Assembly (NCBI GenBank): GCA_023261185.1
Contig: JALRJN010000064.1
Coordinates: forward strand, 1-64,000
DNA length: 64,000 nucleotides
Source of the DNA: Porticoccus sp.
GTDB taxonomy: Bacteria; Pseudomonadota; Gammaproteobacteria; Pseudomonadales; Porticoccaceae
Reading direction: 5' to 3'
The number at the start of each line of letters is the position of its first letter. Within the stretch, counting starts at the first letter, position 1. Below, piece by piece: positions 1 through 11,066 of the stretch. A model generated the notes under the pieces. The model had not been told where the DNA came from, ran no database searches, and saw only the letters and a program-made list of their open reading frames with translations. Position numbers and translations under genes: made by a program.

Positions 1-686
1 TCATCCTTGTTCTTCTTGATCTCAACACCGTCGGGGTTATTAGAACCTACTTCATGCAATGCCAGGATGTGCAATACCACCAGGGCCAGCAGAATGATCG
101 GCACGGCTACGACGTGCAGAGACATGAAACGATTGAGAGTGATACCGGAGATCAGGTAATCGCCGCGCACCCACTGCACGATATCTTCACCGACCACGGG
201 AATCGCACCGAACAGGGAGATAATCACCTGGGCACCCCAGTAGGACATCTGACCCCAGGGCAGTACGTAACCAAGGAAAGCTTCGGCCATCAGCGCCACA
301 TAAATGGTCATACCGAAGATCCACACCAACTCACGCGGTGGCTTGTAGGAACCGTAGAGCAGACCACGGAACATATGCATATAAACCACAATAAAGAAGG
401 CAGAGGCCCCGGTGGAATGCATGTAACGGATAATCCAGCCGTAATCTACATCGCGCATGATGTATTCAACGGAGGCAAACGCCTGTTCAGAAGAACCCTG
501 ATAACTCATCAGCAGCCAGATACCTGACAGCAGCTGAATAACCAGTACCACCATCGACAGAACGCCAAAGTAGTACCAGAAGTTGAAATTTTTCGGGGCG
601 TAATACTTACCCATGTGGGTATCCCACGCCCGCTGCACGGGAAGACGTTTATCGACCCAGCCCCACAAACCAGTTAACCAATTCAT
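1..686 (-). CDS. petB: Cytochrome b of the bc1 complex (partial, C-terminus beyond window)
   Basis: This is the membrane subunit of ubiquinol:cytochrome c reductase, which carries the two b hemes. About 228 N-terminal residues are visible, starting MNWLTGLWGWVDKRLP. The paired heme-ligand histidines are in helix B (YMHSTGA and, 14 residues on, YMHMF) and helix D (SLHVV and VLHIL). The quinol-site region LPWGQMSYWGA is also present. The start codon overlaps the petA stop by one base (TAATG), so translation is coupled. The gene continues off the left edge, where cytochrome c1 would be expected next. Identity is clear. Confidence 0.96.
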   Translation of the reverse strand, partial: MNWLTGLWGWVDKRLPVQRAWDTHMGKYYAPKNFNFWYYFGVLSMVVLVIQLLSGIWLLMSYQGSSEQAFASVEYIMRDVDYGWIIRYMHSTGASAFFIVVYMHMFRGLLYGSYKPPRELVWIFGMTIYVALMAEAFLGYVLPWGQMSYWGAQVIISLFGAIPVVGEDIVQWVRGDYLISGITLNRFMSLHVVAVPIILLALVVLHILALHEVGSNNPDGVEIKKNKD

Positions 687-1288
687 TACGCGCCCTCCTG
701 ATCCACACCGATGACAATGACACTGTCGCTCTCGTAGGAATACGGAGGAACATCCAAGTTGGTTGGAGCAGGAACCCCGGTGAATACACGGCCAGACAAG
801 TCAAACTTGGAACCGTGACAAGGGCAGAAGAAGCCACCAAACCATTGATCGCCGCCCAGATCCTGAGCGCCCACATCCGGACGATACATCGGAGCACAAC
901 CCAGGTGCGTGCAGAGGCCAACCAATACCAGATACTCTTCATGCCCCGGAATAGCACGGGTCACACCGTCAACGTAGGCCGGCTGATTGGACTGCAGTGA
1001 AGTTGGATCCCGGAACATCTCGTCGTGACCATTCAGTCCATCGAGAATTTCCTGGGTACGACGAACGATATACACGGGCTTTCCGCGCCATTCGACGGTC
1101 ACCATCTGACCTGGTTCAATTTTGGCGATATTCGCCTTGACCGGTGCACCAGCAGCTTTCGCCTTGGCGCTTGGGTTCCAGGAACCCACAAAAGGAACGG
1201 CAGCTCCAACTACCCCGGCAGCACCCACTACACACGTGGCCCCTGTCAGGAAGCGTCGACGCCCCTGATTAACACCGTCATTGCTCAT
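686..1288 (-). CDS. petA: Ubiquinol-cytochrome c reductase Rieske iron-sulfur subunit
   Basis: This is the 2Fe-2S subunit that passes electrons from quinol to cytochrome c1. The 200-residue protein begins with a twin-arginine segment (GRRRFLTGA, about residues 9-17) followed by a hydrophobic anchor, typical of Tat-dependent Rieske proteins. The cluster boxes CTHLGC and CPCHGS are both intact. A purine-rich ribosome site (GGGAGAG) precedes the ATG. It is the first gene of the petAB operon on this strand. The upstream 130 bp is AT-rich and contains a small inverted repeat, ACCTAC-N5-GTAGGT (1385-1401), of unknown role. Confidence 0.97.
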   Translation of the reverse strand: MSNDGVNQGRRRFLTGATCVVGAAGVVGAAVPFVGSWNPSAKAKAAGAPVKANIAKIEPGQMVTVEWRGKPVYIVRRTQEILDGLNGHDEMFRDPTSLQSNQPAYVDGVTRAIPGHEEYLVLVGLCTHLGCAPMYRPDVGAQDLGGDQWFGGFFCPCHGSKFDLSGRVFTGVPAPTNLDVPPYSYESDSVIVIGVDQEGA

Positions 1289-1421
1289 GACGCTCTCCCG
1301 TTAACAGCAAAGGTTGGCAAAATTTTTATCTGTGGAAAATGGCGTGCAATAGTAATGAAAAGCACCATTTTTTACAAGACAAACACCTACAAAAAGTAGG
1401 TAATTTGTTGTTTTGAAAAAC

Positions 1422-1450
1422 AAAAAAACCCGGCATTAAAGCCGGGTTTT
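1422..1450 (-). terminator. Rho-independent terminator of rplM-rpsI
   Basis: Arms AAAACCCGGC and GCCGGGTTTT flank a six-base loop at 1425-1450. Read on the minus strand, the hairpin is followed by a run of T residues. It lies 20 bp beyond the rpsI stop. Confidence 0.88.
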
Positions 1451-1471
1451 TCATATACATGCAAAGCCAAA

Positions 1472-1864
1472 TTAGCGCTTGGAGAACTGCGGGCGCTTAC
1501 GGGCTTTGTGCAAGCCAACTTTCTTACGCTCAACTTCACGAGCATCACGTGTCAGGAAGCCTGCTTTACGCAGATTGCTGCGCAAACCTTCATCGTATTG
1601 CACCAGTGCACGGGCTATACCGTGACGGATAGCGCCTGCTTGACCGAAGCTACCACCACCAGCAACGGTAATTTTCAGGTCGAATTTCTCGACACTGTCT
1701 ACCAGCTCCAGGGGCTGACGAACAATCATCCGCGCCACTTCACGACCGAAGTATTGATCCAGAGTGCGGTTATTGATGGTGATGTTGCCGGCACCAGACT
1801 TCAGAAAAACTCTTGCTGAAGAGGTTTTGCGGCGACCGGTACCGTAGTATTGAGAGTCTGCCAT
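1472..1864 (-). CDS. rpsI: 30S ribosomal protein S9
   Basis: This is the small-subunit protein whose C-terminal tail reaches the P-site tRNA. The 130-residue length matches the family. It has the [12 protein letters not shown] start, the central [19 protein letters not shown] block and the basic C-terminus ending RPQFSKR. The gene lies 13 bp downstream of rplM in the usual rplM-rpsI operon and is followed by a strong terminator. Confidence 0.98.
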   Translation of the reverse strand: MADSQYYGTGRRKTSSARVFLKSGAGNITINNRTLDQYFGREVARMIVRQPLELVDSVEKFDLKITVAGGGSFGQAGAIRHGIARALVQYDEGLRSNLRKAGFLTRDAREVERKKVGLHKARKRPQFSKR

Positions 1865-1877
1865 AATTAACTATCCG

Positions 1878-2306
1878 TCAGATATTCAGTTCTTGTGGCT
1901 GTTGAGCAGTATGAGGATGCTCGGCGCCAGCGTACACTTTCAGCTTCTTGAACATAGCACTACCCAGCGGCCCTTTTGGCAGCATACCTTTTACAGCATT
2001 CTGGATAGTGCGTTCCGGAGCTTTATCAATCAGCTTTTCAAAGCTGATTGACTTCAGGCCACCCGGATAACCGGTGTGGCGGTGGTAAATTTTGTCTTTC
2101 GCCTTGTTGCCTGTTACTCGAACCTGCTCAGCATTTACAACCACGATGTAATCCCCAGTGTCGACATGAGGAGTGTACTCAGGCTTATGCTTGCCACGCA
2201 GACGCGAAGCAATCTCGGCAGCCAAACGGCCCAATGTCTTGTCAGCAGCATCAACAATGTACCAGTCGCGCTGAACGGTTTCGGGCTTCGCAATAAATGT
2301 TTTCAT
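1878..2306 (-). CDS. rplM: 50S ribosomal protein L13
   Basis: This is an early-assembly large-subunit protein. I chose the ATG giving [15 protein letters not shown], because that makes 142 residues, the length of the E. coli protein. A longer in-frame start 96 bases upstream would add an unrelated basic extension. An AGGAAAAG ribosome site lies just upstream of the chosen start. Conserved blocks include [28 protein letters not shown] (here HRHTGYPGG) and GMLPKGPLG. It is the first gene of the S9/L13 operon. The 135 bp to zapE holds its promoter region. Confidence 0.98.
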   Translation of the reverse strand: MKTFIAKPETVQRDWYIVDAADKTLGRLAAEIASRLRGKHKPEYTPHVDTGDYIVVVNAEQVRVTGNKAKDKIYHRHTGYPGGLKSISFEKLIDKAPERTIQNAVKGMLPKGPLGSAMFKKLKVYAGAEHPHTAQQPQELNI

Positions 2307-2441
2307 CTTTTCCTGCCTGAACTTTTTGGCCTTCCCAAAAGGAGGGCGCATTTTACAGATGGCGTACAGCCATTTCAAGGATATTTTTTGCCGATAAAAC
2401 AACGCCGCAACTGGCCCTGAAAACAGCTGGTTTCTCCCTGC

Positions 2442-3578
2442 TCAGGGGCGGTGTGGCCGAGCCAGATAATCGTGGGACTGCATTTCCAGGAGACGACTGC
2501 GGGTGCGCTCAAACTCAAAACTGAGCTTACCCTCTGTATAGAGTGAAACCATATCCACTTCCGCCGATAGCACCAGCTTGACATTACGGTCGTAGAATTC
2601 ATCCACCATATTCACAAAGCGGCGTGCATGGTCGTCATTTTTTCGCCCCATCTGATGCACATTGCCCACCAGCACAGCGTGAAACTCTTTTGCCAGCTCA
2701 ATATAGTCATTCTGGCTGCGGGGAATATTACAAATCACCTCAAAATCAAACCAGATGACATCTTCAGCAATAAAGCGGCAGGGTATTCGGCGCCCTTCCA
2801 CTTCAATCTCCACCGCCTCCTTCACTTCTTCAGTTGCAGGAGCAAGACGGTTAAATGCATCAAGCATAGCCCTCTCAGCGTCTGGCCCCAATGGGGCATG
2901 GTAGAGCTCGGCCTGCTCCAATGCACGAAGCCGGTAATCCACGCCACCATCGACATTTACCACGCTTGTATGACGGTTGAGCAGGGCAATGGCCGGCAGA
3001 AAACGTTGTCGCTGCAAGCCATTTTCATACAGCCGATCCGGCACGATATTGGATGTCGCGACCAGCGTCACGCCGCGAGCAAACAGATGCTCCAGCAATG
3101 TACCCAGCAACATAGCGTCGGTGATGTCGGAGACAAAGAATTCGTCGAAACAGATAACCCTCGCCTCTTCCGCAATATTGTCGGCGACTCTTTCCAGGGG
3201 GTTCTTTTCACCCGCCAGCTGCTTCAACTCGCGATGTACGCGCCGCATGAAGCGGTGAAAGTGGGCGCGCATCTTCTCCCGAAACGGCAGGGACTCGTAA
3301 AAATTGTCCATCAGGTAGGTCTTTCCCCTGCCGACACCACCCCAGAAGTACAGTCCTTTTACTGGTAATACTGGTTCAGGGGAACGAAAGCGCTGCCTCA
3401 TGCGACCCAACACGCCACCACGCTGCCTGGCAACGGGAACCGTCAACTCATCATAAAGCGACTGCAACATGGCAACAGCCTTCTCCTGAGAAGGGTCATA
3501 GTTGAATCCTGGCTGCTGCAGATCTTTCTGATATCGCTGTTTTGGGGACAGACAATTGCCGGAAATAGCCTGAGTCAT
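2442..3578 (-). CDS. zapE: Cell division protein ZapE (AFG1-like ATPase)
   Basis: This is a P-loop ATPase that affects Z-ring stability in E. coli. The 378-residue protein has Walker A GGVGRGKT (about 80-87) and Walker B VICFDEF (about 141-147). The family block FHRFMRRVHREL and the sensor-like VATSNIVPDRLYENG also fit the AFG1/ZapE family. It lies beside rplM-rpsI and zapG, as in E. coli, where zapE and zapG are neighbours. It is divergent from zapG across a 190-bp spacer that contains no other recognisable gene. Confidence 0.95.
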   Translation of the reverse strand: MTQAISGNCLSPKQRYQKDLQQPGFNYDPSQEKAVAMLQSLYDELTVPVARQRGGVLGRMRQRFRSPEPVLPVKGLYFWGGVGRGKTYLMDNFYESLPFREKMRAHFHRFMRRVHRELKQLAGEKNPLERVADNIAEEARVICFDEFFVSDITDAMLLGTLLEHLFARGVTLVATSNIVPDRLYENGLQRQRFLPAIALLNRHTSVVNVDGGVDYRLRALEQAELYHAPLGPDAERAMLDAFNRLAPATEEVKEAVEIEVEGRRIPCRFIAEDVIWFDFEVICNIPRSQNDYIELAKEFHAVLVGNVHQMGRKNDDHARRFVNMVDEFYDRNVKLVLSAEVDMVSLYTEGKLSFEFERTRSRLLEMQSHDYLARPHRP

Positions 3579-3770
3579 AAGCTAGTGGTGTCGTCAAAGT
3601 GCATTGGAAAATACAGGGCGTGAACTGTAGCTCTGCCGTAGAAAGTTCGCAACTGGCACTCCATTCGCCCTCAGGCACGGCCCGTTTCAGTTTGAAAAAC
3701 GGTTGCCTAGCGCGCATCCTTCTTTCAGACTATAACATCTGAAGTATCAATAACTACCAGGGGAAGCCAG

Positions 3771-4283
3771 TTGGACAACTCAATCGTGTTATTTGCAGGT
3801 CTATTATGCCTTGCAGCCGGCCTTGTAATCGGCTTTATTTTTGGGCGCTCACTTCACCCTAAGGAGCAGCAGCGCAAGGATACAGAAAACAAACTGAAAG
3901 AGGCTCAGGATCAGCTCAAGGATTATCAACACGAAATCACCGAGCACTTTGCCAAGACAGCAAAACTGTTCAATGACCTCTCTCTCAGCTACAGCGATGT
4001 TCACGAACACCTGTCTTCTTCAGCCATGCGCCTGGCTAACCCGGAAACCAGCCGACAAATTGTCGATGCAGGATTTGGACAACTGAAAAAAGATAGCGTC
4101 ACCATCTCTGAACTGCCTGAAGCGCCCAAAGACTATGCGCCGAAAGTCCCTGGCGGGGTCCTCAGCGAAGGTTATGGGTTAACAGATGAAAACCGCACTT
4201 TCGACGGCCCCAAACTCAAAGTGGCCAATGATGTCGCCCAACAAGTCACCGACGAGGAAGACCCAACCTTTAAAGTCAGCTGA
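3771..4283 (+). CDS. zapG: ZapG/YhcB-family inner membrane protein (DUF1043)
   Basis: This is an envelope and division-associated protein with one N-terminal membrane helix (about residues 5-25, LFAGLLCLAAGLVIGFIFG) followed by a cytoplasmic coiled coil (about 30-75, KEQQRKDTENKLKEAQDQL). The family hallmark YQHEITEHFAKTAKLFNDL is present. The start is TTG at 3771 with AGGGGAAG seven bases upstream, and there is no better ATG. The C-terminal third is low-complexity and acidic. It lies next to zapE, and a degS-type gene follows 105 bp downstream, the E. coli arrangement. Confidence 0.92.
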   Translation: MDNSIVLFAGLLCLAAGLVIGFIFGRSLHPKEQQRKDTENKLKEAQDQLKDYQHEITEHFAKTAKLFNDLSLSYSDVHEHLSSSAMRLANPETSRQIVDAGFGQLKKDSVTISELPEAPKDYAPKVPGGVLSEGYGLTDENRTFDGPKLKVANDVAQQVTDEEDPTFKVS

Positions 4284-4388
4284 TCTGTTTTGACAGAACA
4301 GGTCGGCACCCGGATAGCGCCAGCCCCTGTTATTCGAGATTGCCTGCTTTGTGCCATAATGGCCGACCTGAGCTGAGAGGAGGGGCAA

Positions 4389-5540
4389 GTGACTTCCCTT
4401 TATAAAATTTTACGCTACATCAGCTGGCCGGCCATCGCCGGCCTGTTCATGGCTGCCGTGGCACTGCTGTTATTCCCTCAGGCACTCAATCATAAAAATG
4501 GCATGGAGACCGGAGGCTTGTCCCCAGACGTCAGCGACAGTTGGGAGGGCCCTGTGTCCTATTCTGCTGCCGTGCAACGGGCCTCACCCTCTGTCGTTAA
4601 CATTTATACCCAAAAAACGTTAGCACGCACACGACACCCTCTGCTGGACGACCCGTTTTTCAGGCGCTTCTTTAATAGCAGCAATCTTCCCCAACAGCAG
4701 CGCATGGAATCCTCGCTGGGCTCCGGGGTCATTCTTACCCAGGAAGGGTACATCCTCACTAATAACCATGTTGTCACCAGTGCCGATGAAATTGTCGTGC
4801 AGCTTCAGGATGGCAGAGAGGCGATGGTGAAAGTTGTGGGCAGCGACCCGGATACAGACCTGGCCGTATTAAAAGTAGACTTGGACCGACTAACCCCCGC
4901 CAAAATTGCCGACCCGGGACAGGCCAGGGTTGGCGATGTCGTTCTGGCCATTGGCAACCCCTTTGGCGTGGGCCAATCCGTGACCCAGGGCATCATCAGC
5001 GCCACCGGGCGCAATGGCCTGGGCCTGAACACCTTTGAAAATTTTATTCAGACTGATGCGGCCATCAACCCCGGTAATTCAGGAGGTGCCTTGGTAGATG
5101 CCCACGGCAACCTGCTGGGCATCAACTCAGCCATTCTCGACCGCACCGGCTATTCCGTCGGCATCGGCTTCGCGATTCCCGCCAACACTGCCATGAAAGT
5201 ACTCAAGGATATTGTCGAACACGGCTACGTCATTCGCGGCTGGCTCGGCGTGGAAGCCCGGCCCCTCACACGCGAGGCCGCCCAGCAACTTGATCTCGAC
5301 CCACCCTCCGGACTTGTCATCACCAACATCTATATCAACAGCCCCGCCCATCTGGCGGGACTGCAGCCAGGGGATATCATTACCCGTATTAAAGATTACT
5401 GGGTGGTGGACAACGAGCGCAGCATGAACCTGATCGCCGACCTGTCTCCGGGGGATTCAGTCAAACTGGAAGTGATTCGCAACGGCGAGAAAAGCACCAT
5501 TATGGCGGTGGCGGGAACGCGCCCAACCACCAATAGCTAA
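4389..5540 (+). CDS. degS: DegS/AlgW-type periplasmic serine endoprotease
   Basis: This is an HtrA-family protease with one N-terminal membrane anchor (about 11-32), a trypsin-like domain and a single C-terminal PDZ domain (about 270-375). The catalytic triad is visible as H127 (NNHVV), D157 (DTDLAV) and S231 (NPGNSGG). One PDZ and an uncleaved anchor indicate DegS/AlgW, the site-1 protease that cuts anti-sigma factor RseA/MucA in the sigma-E stress pathway, rather than DegP/DegQ with two PDZs. In Pseudomonas algW also adjoins hisC. The start is GTG at 4389, preceded by GAGAGGAGGGG. It is convergent with hisC, 7 bp away. Confidence 0.93.
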   Translation: MTSLYKILRYISWPAIAGLFMAAVALLLFPQALNHKNGMETGGLSPDVSDSWEGPVSYSAAVQRASPSVVNIYTQKTLARTRHPLLDDPFFRRFFNSSNLPQQQRMESSLGSGVILTQEGYILTNNHVVTSADEIVVQLQDGREAMVKVVGSDPDTDLAVLKVDLDRLTPAKIADPGQARVGDVVLAIGNPFGVGQSVTQGIISATGRNGLGLNTFENFIQTDAAINPGNSGGALVDAHGNLLGINSAILDRTGYSVGIGFAIPANTAMKVLKDIVEHGYVIRGWLGVEARPLTREAAQQLDLDPPSGLVITNIYINSPAHLAGLQPGDIITRIKDYWVVDNERSMNLIADLSPGDSVKLEVIRNGEKSTIMAVAGTRPTTNS

Positions 5541-5547
5541 CAGCTGG

Positions 5548-6615
5548 CTATGAAGATACCAGCTCGCTTAATGCCGAGATGAGTTGTGCATTTTGCTCTG
5601 GTGTTCCCACGGTAATCCGCAGGTATTGATCAATCCGCGGCTGGCTGAAGTAACGCACAATAATGCCTCGCGCTCTCAATTGACTCATCAGATCAGCTGC
5701 CACCTTCTCCGGGTGGCGAGTCAGGATGAAATTTGCGGCTGATGGCAATGTATGAAACCCAAGCTCATCAAGCTGCCCCACCAACTGCTCGCGGCTATCC
5801 ATCACCCTCCGGCACGTGGTCTGAAAGTATTGCTCATCTGCAAATGCCGCCACCCCACCAACGATGGCAAAGCGACTGAGAGGATAGGAGTTAAAACTGT
5901 TTTTGACCCGCTCAAGCGCTTCAATTAATGCCGCATCCCCGATTGCCAGACCGATTCGCAACCCCGCAAGGGATCGGGATTTGGACAGTGACTGAGTTAC
6001 CAGAAGATTGGGAAAGCGTTTCACGAGAGTAACCGCCGACTCGCCACCAAAATCGATATAGGCCTCATCCACAACCACCACCGAGTCAGAGTTTTTCTCC
6101 AACAGCCATTCAATCCTGTCCAGAGACATCAGGATACCGGTGGGAGCATTGGGGTTGGGGAAAATAACCCCCCCGTTCTCTCTGCAATAATCTTCAACAT
6201 CAATACTGAAGTCTTCGGCCAGCGGCACCCGGTCATAGGGAACCTGGTAAAGGCCACAATAGACGGGGTAAAAGCTGTAGGTAATATCAGGAAACAGGAT
6301 GGGGCTGTCATGCTTGAGCAACCCCTGGAATATATGCGCCAACACCTCATCTGAACCGTTGCCCAGAAAGACCTGATCAACATCCACGGAGTAATAGTCT
6401 GCTATGGCCTGCTTTAGCGCCAGGGCATTGGGGTCCGGGTAGAGACGCAGGTTATCTCCGGACTCAGTAGCGATTGCAGCCAACACATCCGGAGAGGGTC
6501 CGTAAGGGTTCTCATTGGTATTCAGCTTGACCAGATTGGCTATCTTCGGCTGCTCCCCGGGAACATAGGGATCGAGCTCGCGAACAATGTCACTCCAATA
6601 AGGATTGCTCACCAC
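5548..6615 (-). CDS. hisC: Histidinol-phosphate aminotransferase
   Basis: This is a PLP-dependent aminotransferase that converts imidazole-acetol phosphate to histidinol phosphate. It has 355 residues. The PLP lysine is K212 in [12 protein letters not shown], with FPNPNAPTG and VVDEAYIDF as the usual cofactor-binding blocks. [11 protein letters not shown] is the N-terminal signature of the HisC branch. It is the last histidine gene of the hisG-hisD-hisC run, 6 bp after hisD. A 6-bp inverted repeat (AGCTGG/CCAGCT, 5542-5564) overlaps its end and could help terminate both convergent genes, though no T-run follows. Confidence 0.96.
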   Translation of the reverse strand: MVSNPYWSDIVRELDPYVPGEQPKIANLVKLNTNENPYGPSPDVLAAIATESGDNLRLYPDPNALALKQAIADYYSVDVDQVFLGNGSDEVLAHIFQGLLKHDSPILFPDITYSFYPVYCGLYQVPYDRVPLAEDFSIDVEDYCRENGGVIFPNPNAPTGILMSLDRIEWLLEKNSDSVVVVDEAYIDFGGESAVTLVKRFPNLLVTQSLSKSRSLAGLRIGLAIGDAALIEALERVKNSFNSYPLSRFAIVGGVAAFADEQYFQTTCRRVMDSREQLVGQLDELGFHTLPSAANFILTRHPEKVAADLMSQLRARGIIVRYFSQPRIDQYLRITVGTPEQNAQLISALSELVSS

Positions 6616-6621
6616 GGCACC

Positions 6622-7932
6622 TCAGTCCTGAATACGGTATTCAGCGGAGCGTGCGTGAGCCGTCAGGCTTTCACCCCTGGCCAATGTCGACGCTGTTTTG
6701 CCCAAACGGGAAGCCGCCTCGGCTGAGCACATAATGATCGAACTGCGCTTCTGAAAATCGTAAACGCCCAGCGGAGACGAAAAGCGCGCCGTCATGGAGG
6801 TGGGCAATACGTGGTTGGGGCCGGCACAATAGTCCCCCAAAGCTTCTGCCGTATAACGACCCATAAAGATCGCTCCGGCATGGCGAATACGAGGTAATAA
6901 CGCTTCCGGTTCGGCGACGGATAACTCCAGATGTTCTGGCGCAATACGGTTTATAAGCTCCAGAGCCTCATCCATATCTCTCACTGCAATCAACGCACTG
7001 CGATTTTCCAACGCAGCGCGAATCATCCCGGCTCGCTCCATGGTGGGCAACAACTGCTCAATACTGTTCTTCACCCGGTCGAGAAAAGCCGAATCCGGAC
7101 TGACCAGAATAGCCTGAGCATCTTCATCATGCTCGGCCTGTGAGAACAGATCCATGGCAATCCAGTCGGGATCTGTTTCACCATCGCAAACCACCAGAAT
7201 CTCGGAAGGACCAGCGACCATATCGAGGCCCACCGCACCAAAAACTGCACGCTTGGCGGTGGCGACATAAATATTACCGGGACCAACAATCTTATCCACT
7301 TTGGGAACACTTTCAGTACCATAGGCCAGCGCCGCAACTGCCTGCGCCCCGCCAACGGTAAACACCCGGTCTACCCCCGCAATGGCAGCGGCGGCCAACA
7401 CCAGGGGATTCAACTCACCATCCGGCGCAGGGACCACCATAATAATCTCACTAACACCGGCCACTTTGGCAGGCATGGCATTCATCAGCACCGAGGAGGG
7501 ATAACTGGCTTTGCCGCCGGGCACATAGATACCCACCCGATCCAGAGGAGTGACCTGTTGCCCCAGCAACGTACCGTCATCTTCTCTGTAGTTCCATGAA
7601 TCCTGTCGCTGGTGCTCGTGGTAACAGCGAATACGGTCCGCCGCCAGCTGCAGCGCCTCGCGTTCTCCATCACTAATCGCATCGAGGGCCCGAAGAAAGT
7701 CTTGCTGAGTCATTTCCAGTTCAGAAATAGCCGTAGCCGCACGACGGTCAAAGCGGTTGGTATATTCAAGCAATGCCGCATCACCACGCTGGCGAATGGC
7801 TGACAAAATTTCGTCAACGACCTGCTCTACACGACTGTCCGAAACGGTTTCCCAGGCAAGCAGTTTCTGCAGGCTTTCGTCAAAGCCGTCATCACCAGTG
7901 GCAAGCCGTTTAATATTCACTGATTGTGTCAT
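6622..7932 (-). CDS. hisD: Histidinol dehydrogenase
   Basis: This zinc enzyme oxidises histidinol to histidine in two NAD-dependent steps. The 436-residue protein includes the family blocks [42 protein letters not shown] and the active-site region RIAPEHLEL. It lies 3 bp downstream of hisG and 6 bp before hisC, so it is certainly co-transcribed. The reading frame is intact along its whole length. Confidence 0.97.
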   Translation of the reverse strand: MTQSVNIKRLATGDDGFDESLQKLLAWETVSDSRVEQVVDEILSAIRQRGDAALLEYTNRFDRRAATAISELEMTQQDFLRALDAISDGEREALQLAADRIRCYHEHQRQDSWNYREDDGTLLGQQVTPLDRVGIYVPGGKASYPSSVLMNAMPAKVAGVSEIIMVVPAPDGELNPLVLAAAAIAGVDRVFTVGGAQAVAALAYGTESVPKVDKIVGPGNIYVATAKRAVFGAVGLDMVAGPSEILVVCDGETDPDWIAMDLFSQAEHDEDAQAILVSPDSAFLDRVKNSIEQLLPTMERAGMIRAALENRSALIAVRDMDEALELINRIAPEHLELSVAEPEALLPRIRHAGAIFMGRYTAEALGDYCAGPNHVLPTSMTARFSSPLGVYDFQKRSSIIMCSAEAASRLGKTASTLARGESLTAHARSAEYRIQD

Positions 7933-7935
7933 CGT

Positions 7936-8562
7936 TTATTGGGCCACCGCCTGGCGCAGACTATCGATAATGCCTTGCAACTGCACATGCTTCACCTTCA
8001 TGGCCGCCTTATTCACAATCAAGCGCGAACTGATATCCGCGATGGTTTCCCGTGACTCAAGGCCATTCGCCTTCAGGGTGTTACCGGTATCCACGATATC
8101 CACGATCTCGTCTGCCAGCGCCATAATAGGCGCCAGTTCCATCGCGCCGTAAAGCTTGATGATGTCGGCCTGCCGCCCCTGCTCAGCGTAGAATCGCCGT
8201 GCTATGTTGACGTATTTGGTGGCCACCCGGATGCGGCCTTGCCTGGGAGGCTCCCCGGCAATGCCTGCAGTCATCATACGACAACGGGCAATCCCCAGAT
8301 CCAACGGCTCGTAGAGACCATCGCCGCCGTGTTCAAGCAGTGTGTCCTTACCGGACACACCAAGATCCGCAGCACCAAATTGCACATAGGTAGGCACGTC
8401 CGAGCCACGCAATACCAATAGCCGCACATCGCTAAGGGACGTTTCGAACACCAGCTTGCGACTGCGGCTGATATCCTCTGTCGGCTCAATGCCGGCCTGG
8501 GCAAGCAATGGCAATGTCTCTTCCAGTATTCGCCCCTTGGTCAGGGCAATGGTTATTTGCAT
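7936..8562 (-). CDS. hisG: ATP phosphoribosyltransferase, short-form catalytic subunit
   Basis: This catalyses the first step of histidine synthesis, condensing ATP and PRPP. I chose the ATG giving [12 protein letters not shown] (208 residues) over a GTG nine bases upstream. The PRPP loop [13 protein letters not shown] is present. The length is that of the short HisG_S form, which lacks the C-terminal regulatory domain. In known systems this form needs HisZ for activity and feedback control. No hisZ is in the window, so it must lie elsewhere. The order hisG-hisD-hisC matches Pseudomonas. Confidence 0.95.
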   Translation of the reverse strand: MQITIALTKGRILEETLPLLAQAGIEPTEDISRSRKLVFETSLSDVRLLVLRGSDVPTYVQFGAADLGVSGKDTLLEHGGDGLYEPLDLGIARCRMMTAGIAGEPPRQGRIRVATKYVNIARRFYAEQGRQADIIKLYGAMELAPIMALADEIVDIVDTGNTLKANGLESRETIADISSRLIVNKAAMKVKHVQLQGIIDSLRQAVAQ

Positions 8563-8592
8563 AGTACTCACACACTCATCGGCAGAGGGCTG

Positions 8593-9870
<1,278 letters not shown>

Positions 9871-9915
9871 TCAATATAGGCAGGTCGCCGACAACCACCT
9901 GTGGGACGAAAAAAC

Positions 9916-10149
9916 CTACGGCTTTTCGTCAGGGGTATAGGTTTGCACCTCTTTTACCGCGTGAATTTCACCGGAAGTAATCAGGTCATGCAGAACGCCC
10001 AGCACTTTCTGCTGGCGCTGCACTTTCCTCAAGCCCTGAAAAACTTCACCCACGGCGATAATATTAAAATAGTAGCCGTCAAATTCCACGGTCACTTCAC
10101 AATCGGGAAGCCCTTCAACCAGGCGCGCCTTTACCTCTTCTGCATTCAT
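9916..10149 (-). CDS. ibaG: BolA/IbaG-family protein
   Basis: This small 77-residue protein is of the BolA superfamily, partners of monothiol glutaredoxins in iron-sulfur handling. It has the fold signature EVTVEFDGYYFNIIAVGEVFQGLRKVQRQQKVLG, ending in the SGEIHAVKEVQTYTP strand. The position just before murA is the conserved ibaG locus. It normally follows mlaB. Here mlaC ends only 8 bp upstream and no mlaB is present. Confidence 0.92.
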   Translation of the reverse strand: MNAEEVKARLVEGLPDCEVTVEFDGYYFNIIAVGEVFQGLRKVQRQQKVLGVLHDLITSGEIHAVKEVQTYTPDEKP

Positions 10150-10157
10150 ATCTGCAA

Positions 10158-10805
10158 TCAGGCCTCTGTGCTCACCTGGGTTGTCCAGCTGTCAATAACC
10201 TGGTCAATATCGCCACCGAACTTTTGTGCACGCTGGGAAAACTGGTTGCGGAATGTCTTGCCAAGGTTAATGCCGTTAATCACGACATTGGTAATTTTCC
10301 ACTCGTTGCTCTTGTTGCGAGCCATGGAATAATAAAGAGGAAACACCCCATCCACGCCATGAATTTCTTGGGCAACAGTGACTTTACGCTTCTCTCCCAG
10401 CTCATCCGCAAGAGGCAAGACAACAATGGTTTCATCGCCGTAGGACACCAGTCCTCGGCCGTAGGTTTCGATCAAATCACGGCGGAAGGCATCGGCAAAA
10501 CGCTTCAACTGCTCATCCGTAGCCTGAGCGCGATAGGGCCCCATGACGTTGTAGGCAATAAAGCGGAAATCCACAACTTTACCCAACAAACAACCCAACT
10601 CTTCGAAGAAAGGCTCAGGGTCCTGTTCAAAGGACTCCCGGTGTTTGCCGATCGCTTCAAGCAACTCACCCGTCACCGATTCCACCAACTCGTGGGGACC
10701 CAGAGCGACTGGCTCTGCATTATTTTCTACCACCTCTGCCAAAGCTGTTCCAGACAGCAGCAAAAACAGGATGGTCATTATTGTGTGCTTGAACCTGACG
10801 TACAT
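10158..10805 (-). CDS. mlaC: MlaC-type periplasmic phospholipid-binding protein
   Basis: This is the periplasmic shuttle of the Mla pathway, which moves phospholipids between outer and inner membranes. The 215-residue protein has a Sec signal peptide (hydrophobic core TIMTILFLLLSGTALA, about 8-23) and the MlaC/Ttg2D domain, with blocks VVDFRFIAYNVMGPYRA, RFADAFRRDLIETYGRGL and WKITNVVINGINLGKTFRNQF. The ATG at 10805 is chosen because AGAGG lies nine bases upstream. The usual partners mlaF, mlaE, mlaD and mlaB are absent on both sides, and kdsD begins 261 bp away on the other strand. It may work with an mlaFEDB set elsewhere. Confidence 0.92.
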   Translation of the reverse strand: MYVRFKHTIMTILFLLLSGTALAEVVENNAEPVALGPHELVESVTGELLEAIGKHRESFEQDPEPFFEELGCLLGKVVDFRFIAYNVMGPYRAQATDEQLKRFADAFRRDLIETYGRGLVSYGDETIVVLPLADELGEKRKVTVAQEIHGVDGVFPLYYSMARNKSNEWKITNVVINGINLGKTFRNQFSQRAQKFGGDIDQVIDSWTTQVSTEA

Positions 10806-11066
10806 CACAGATTTCCTCTCTTAATATTCTCAAATCAGAAACCGCTCGGCTTACTTGCCGGTAGGTCTTCGACCACAGCGCCTCAGTCAAGTGCCAATAT
10901 CAGGCAATTAAAACGGCGTGCACTATAACATTGAGCCGAATTTTGCGAAACACGCTCACGAAGGCATAAAAGTGCACAACAATTTTATGGGTAGTGGCCA
11001 TTCAGTGTTGAGACTTACAGGGACAACTGGTTGCAGCTATACTTGCGGAAAATTTTTAGGTAGAAA

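Noticed and set aside
2628..3368. Open frame of about 246 codons antisense to zapE
   Set aside because: The zapE frame is continuous with all ATPase motifs; the antisense product has no recognisable domain.
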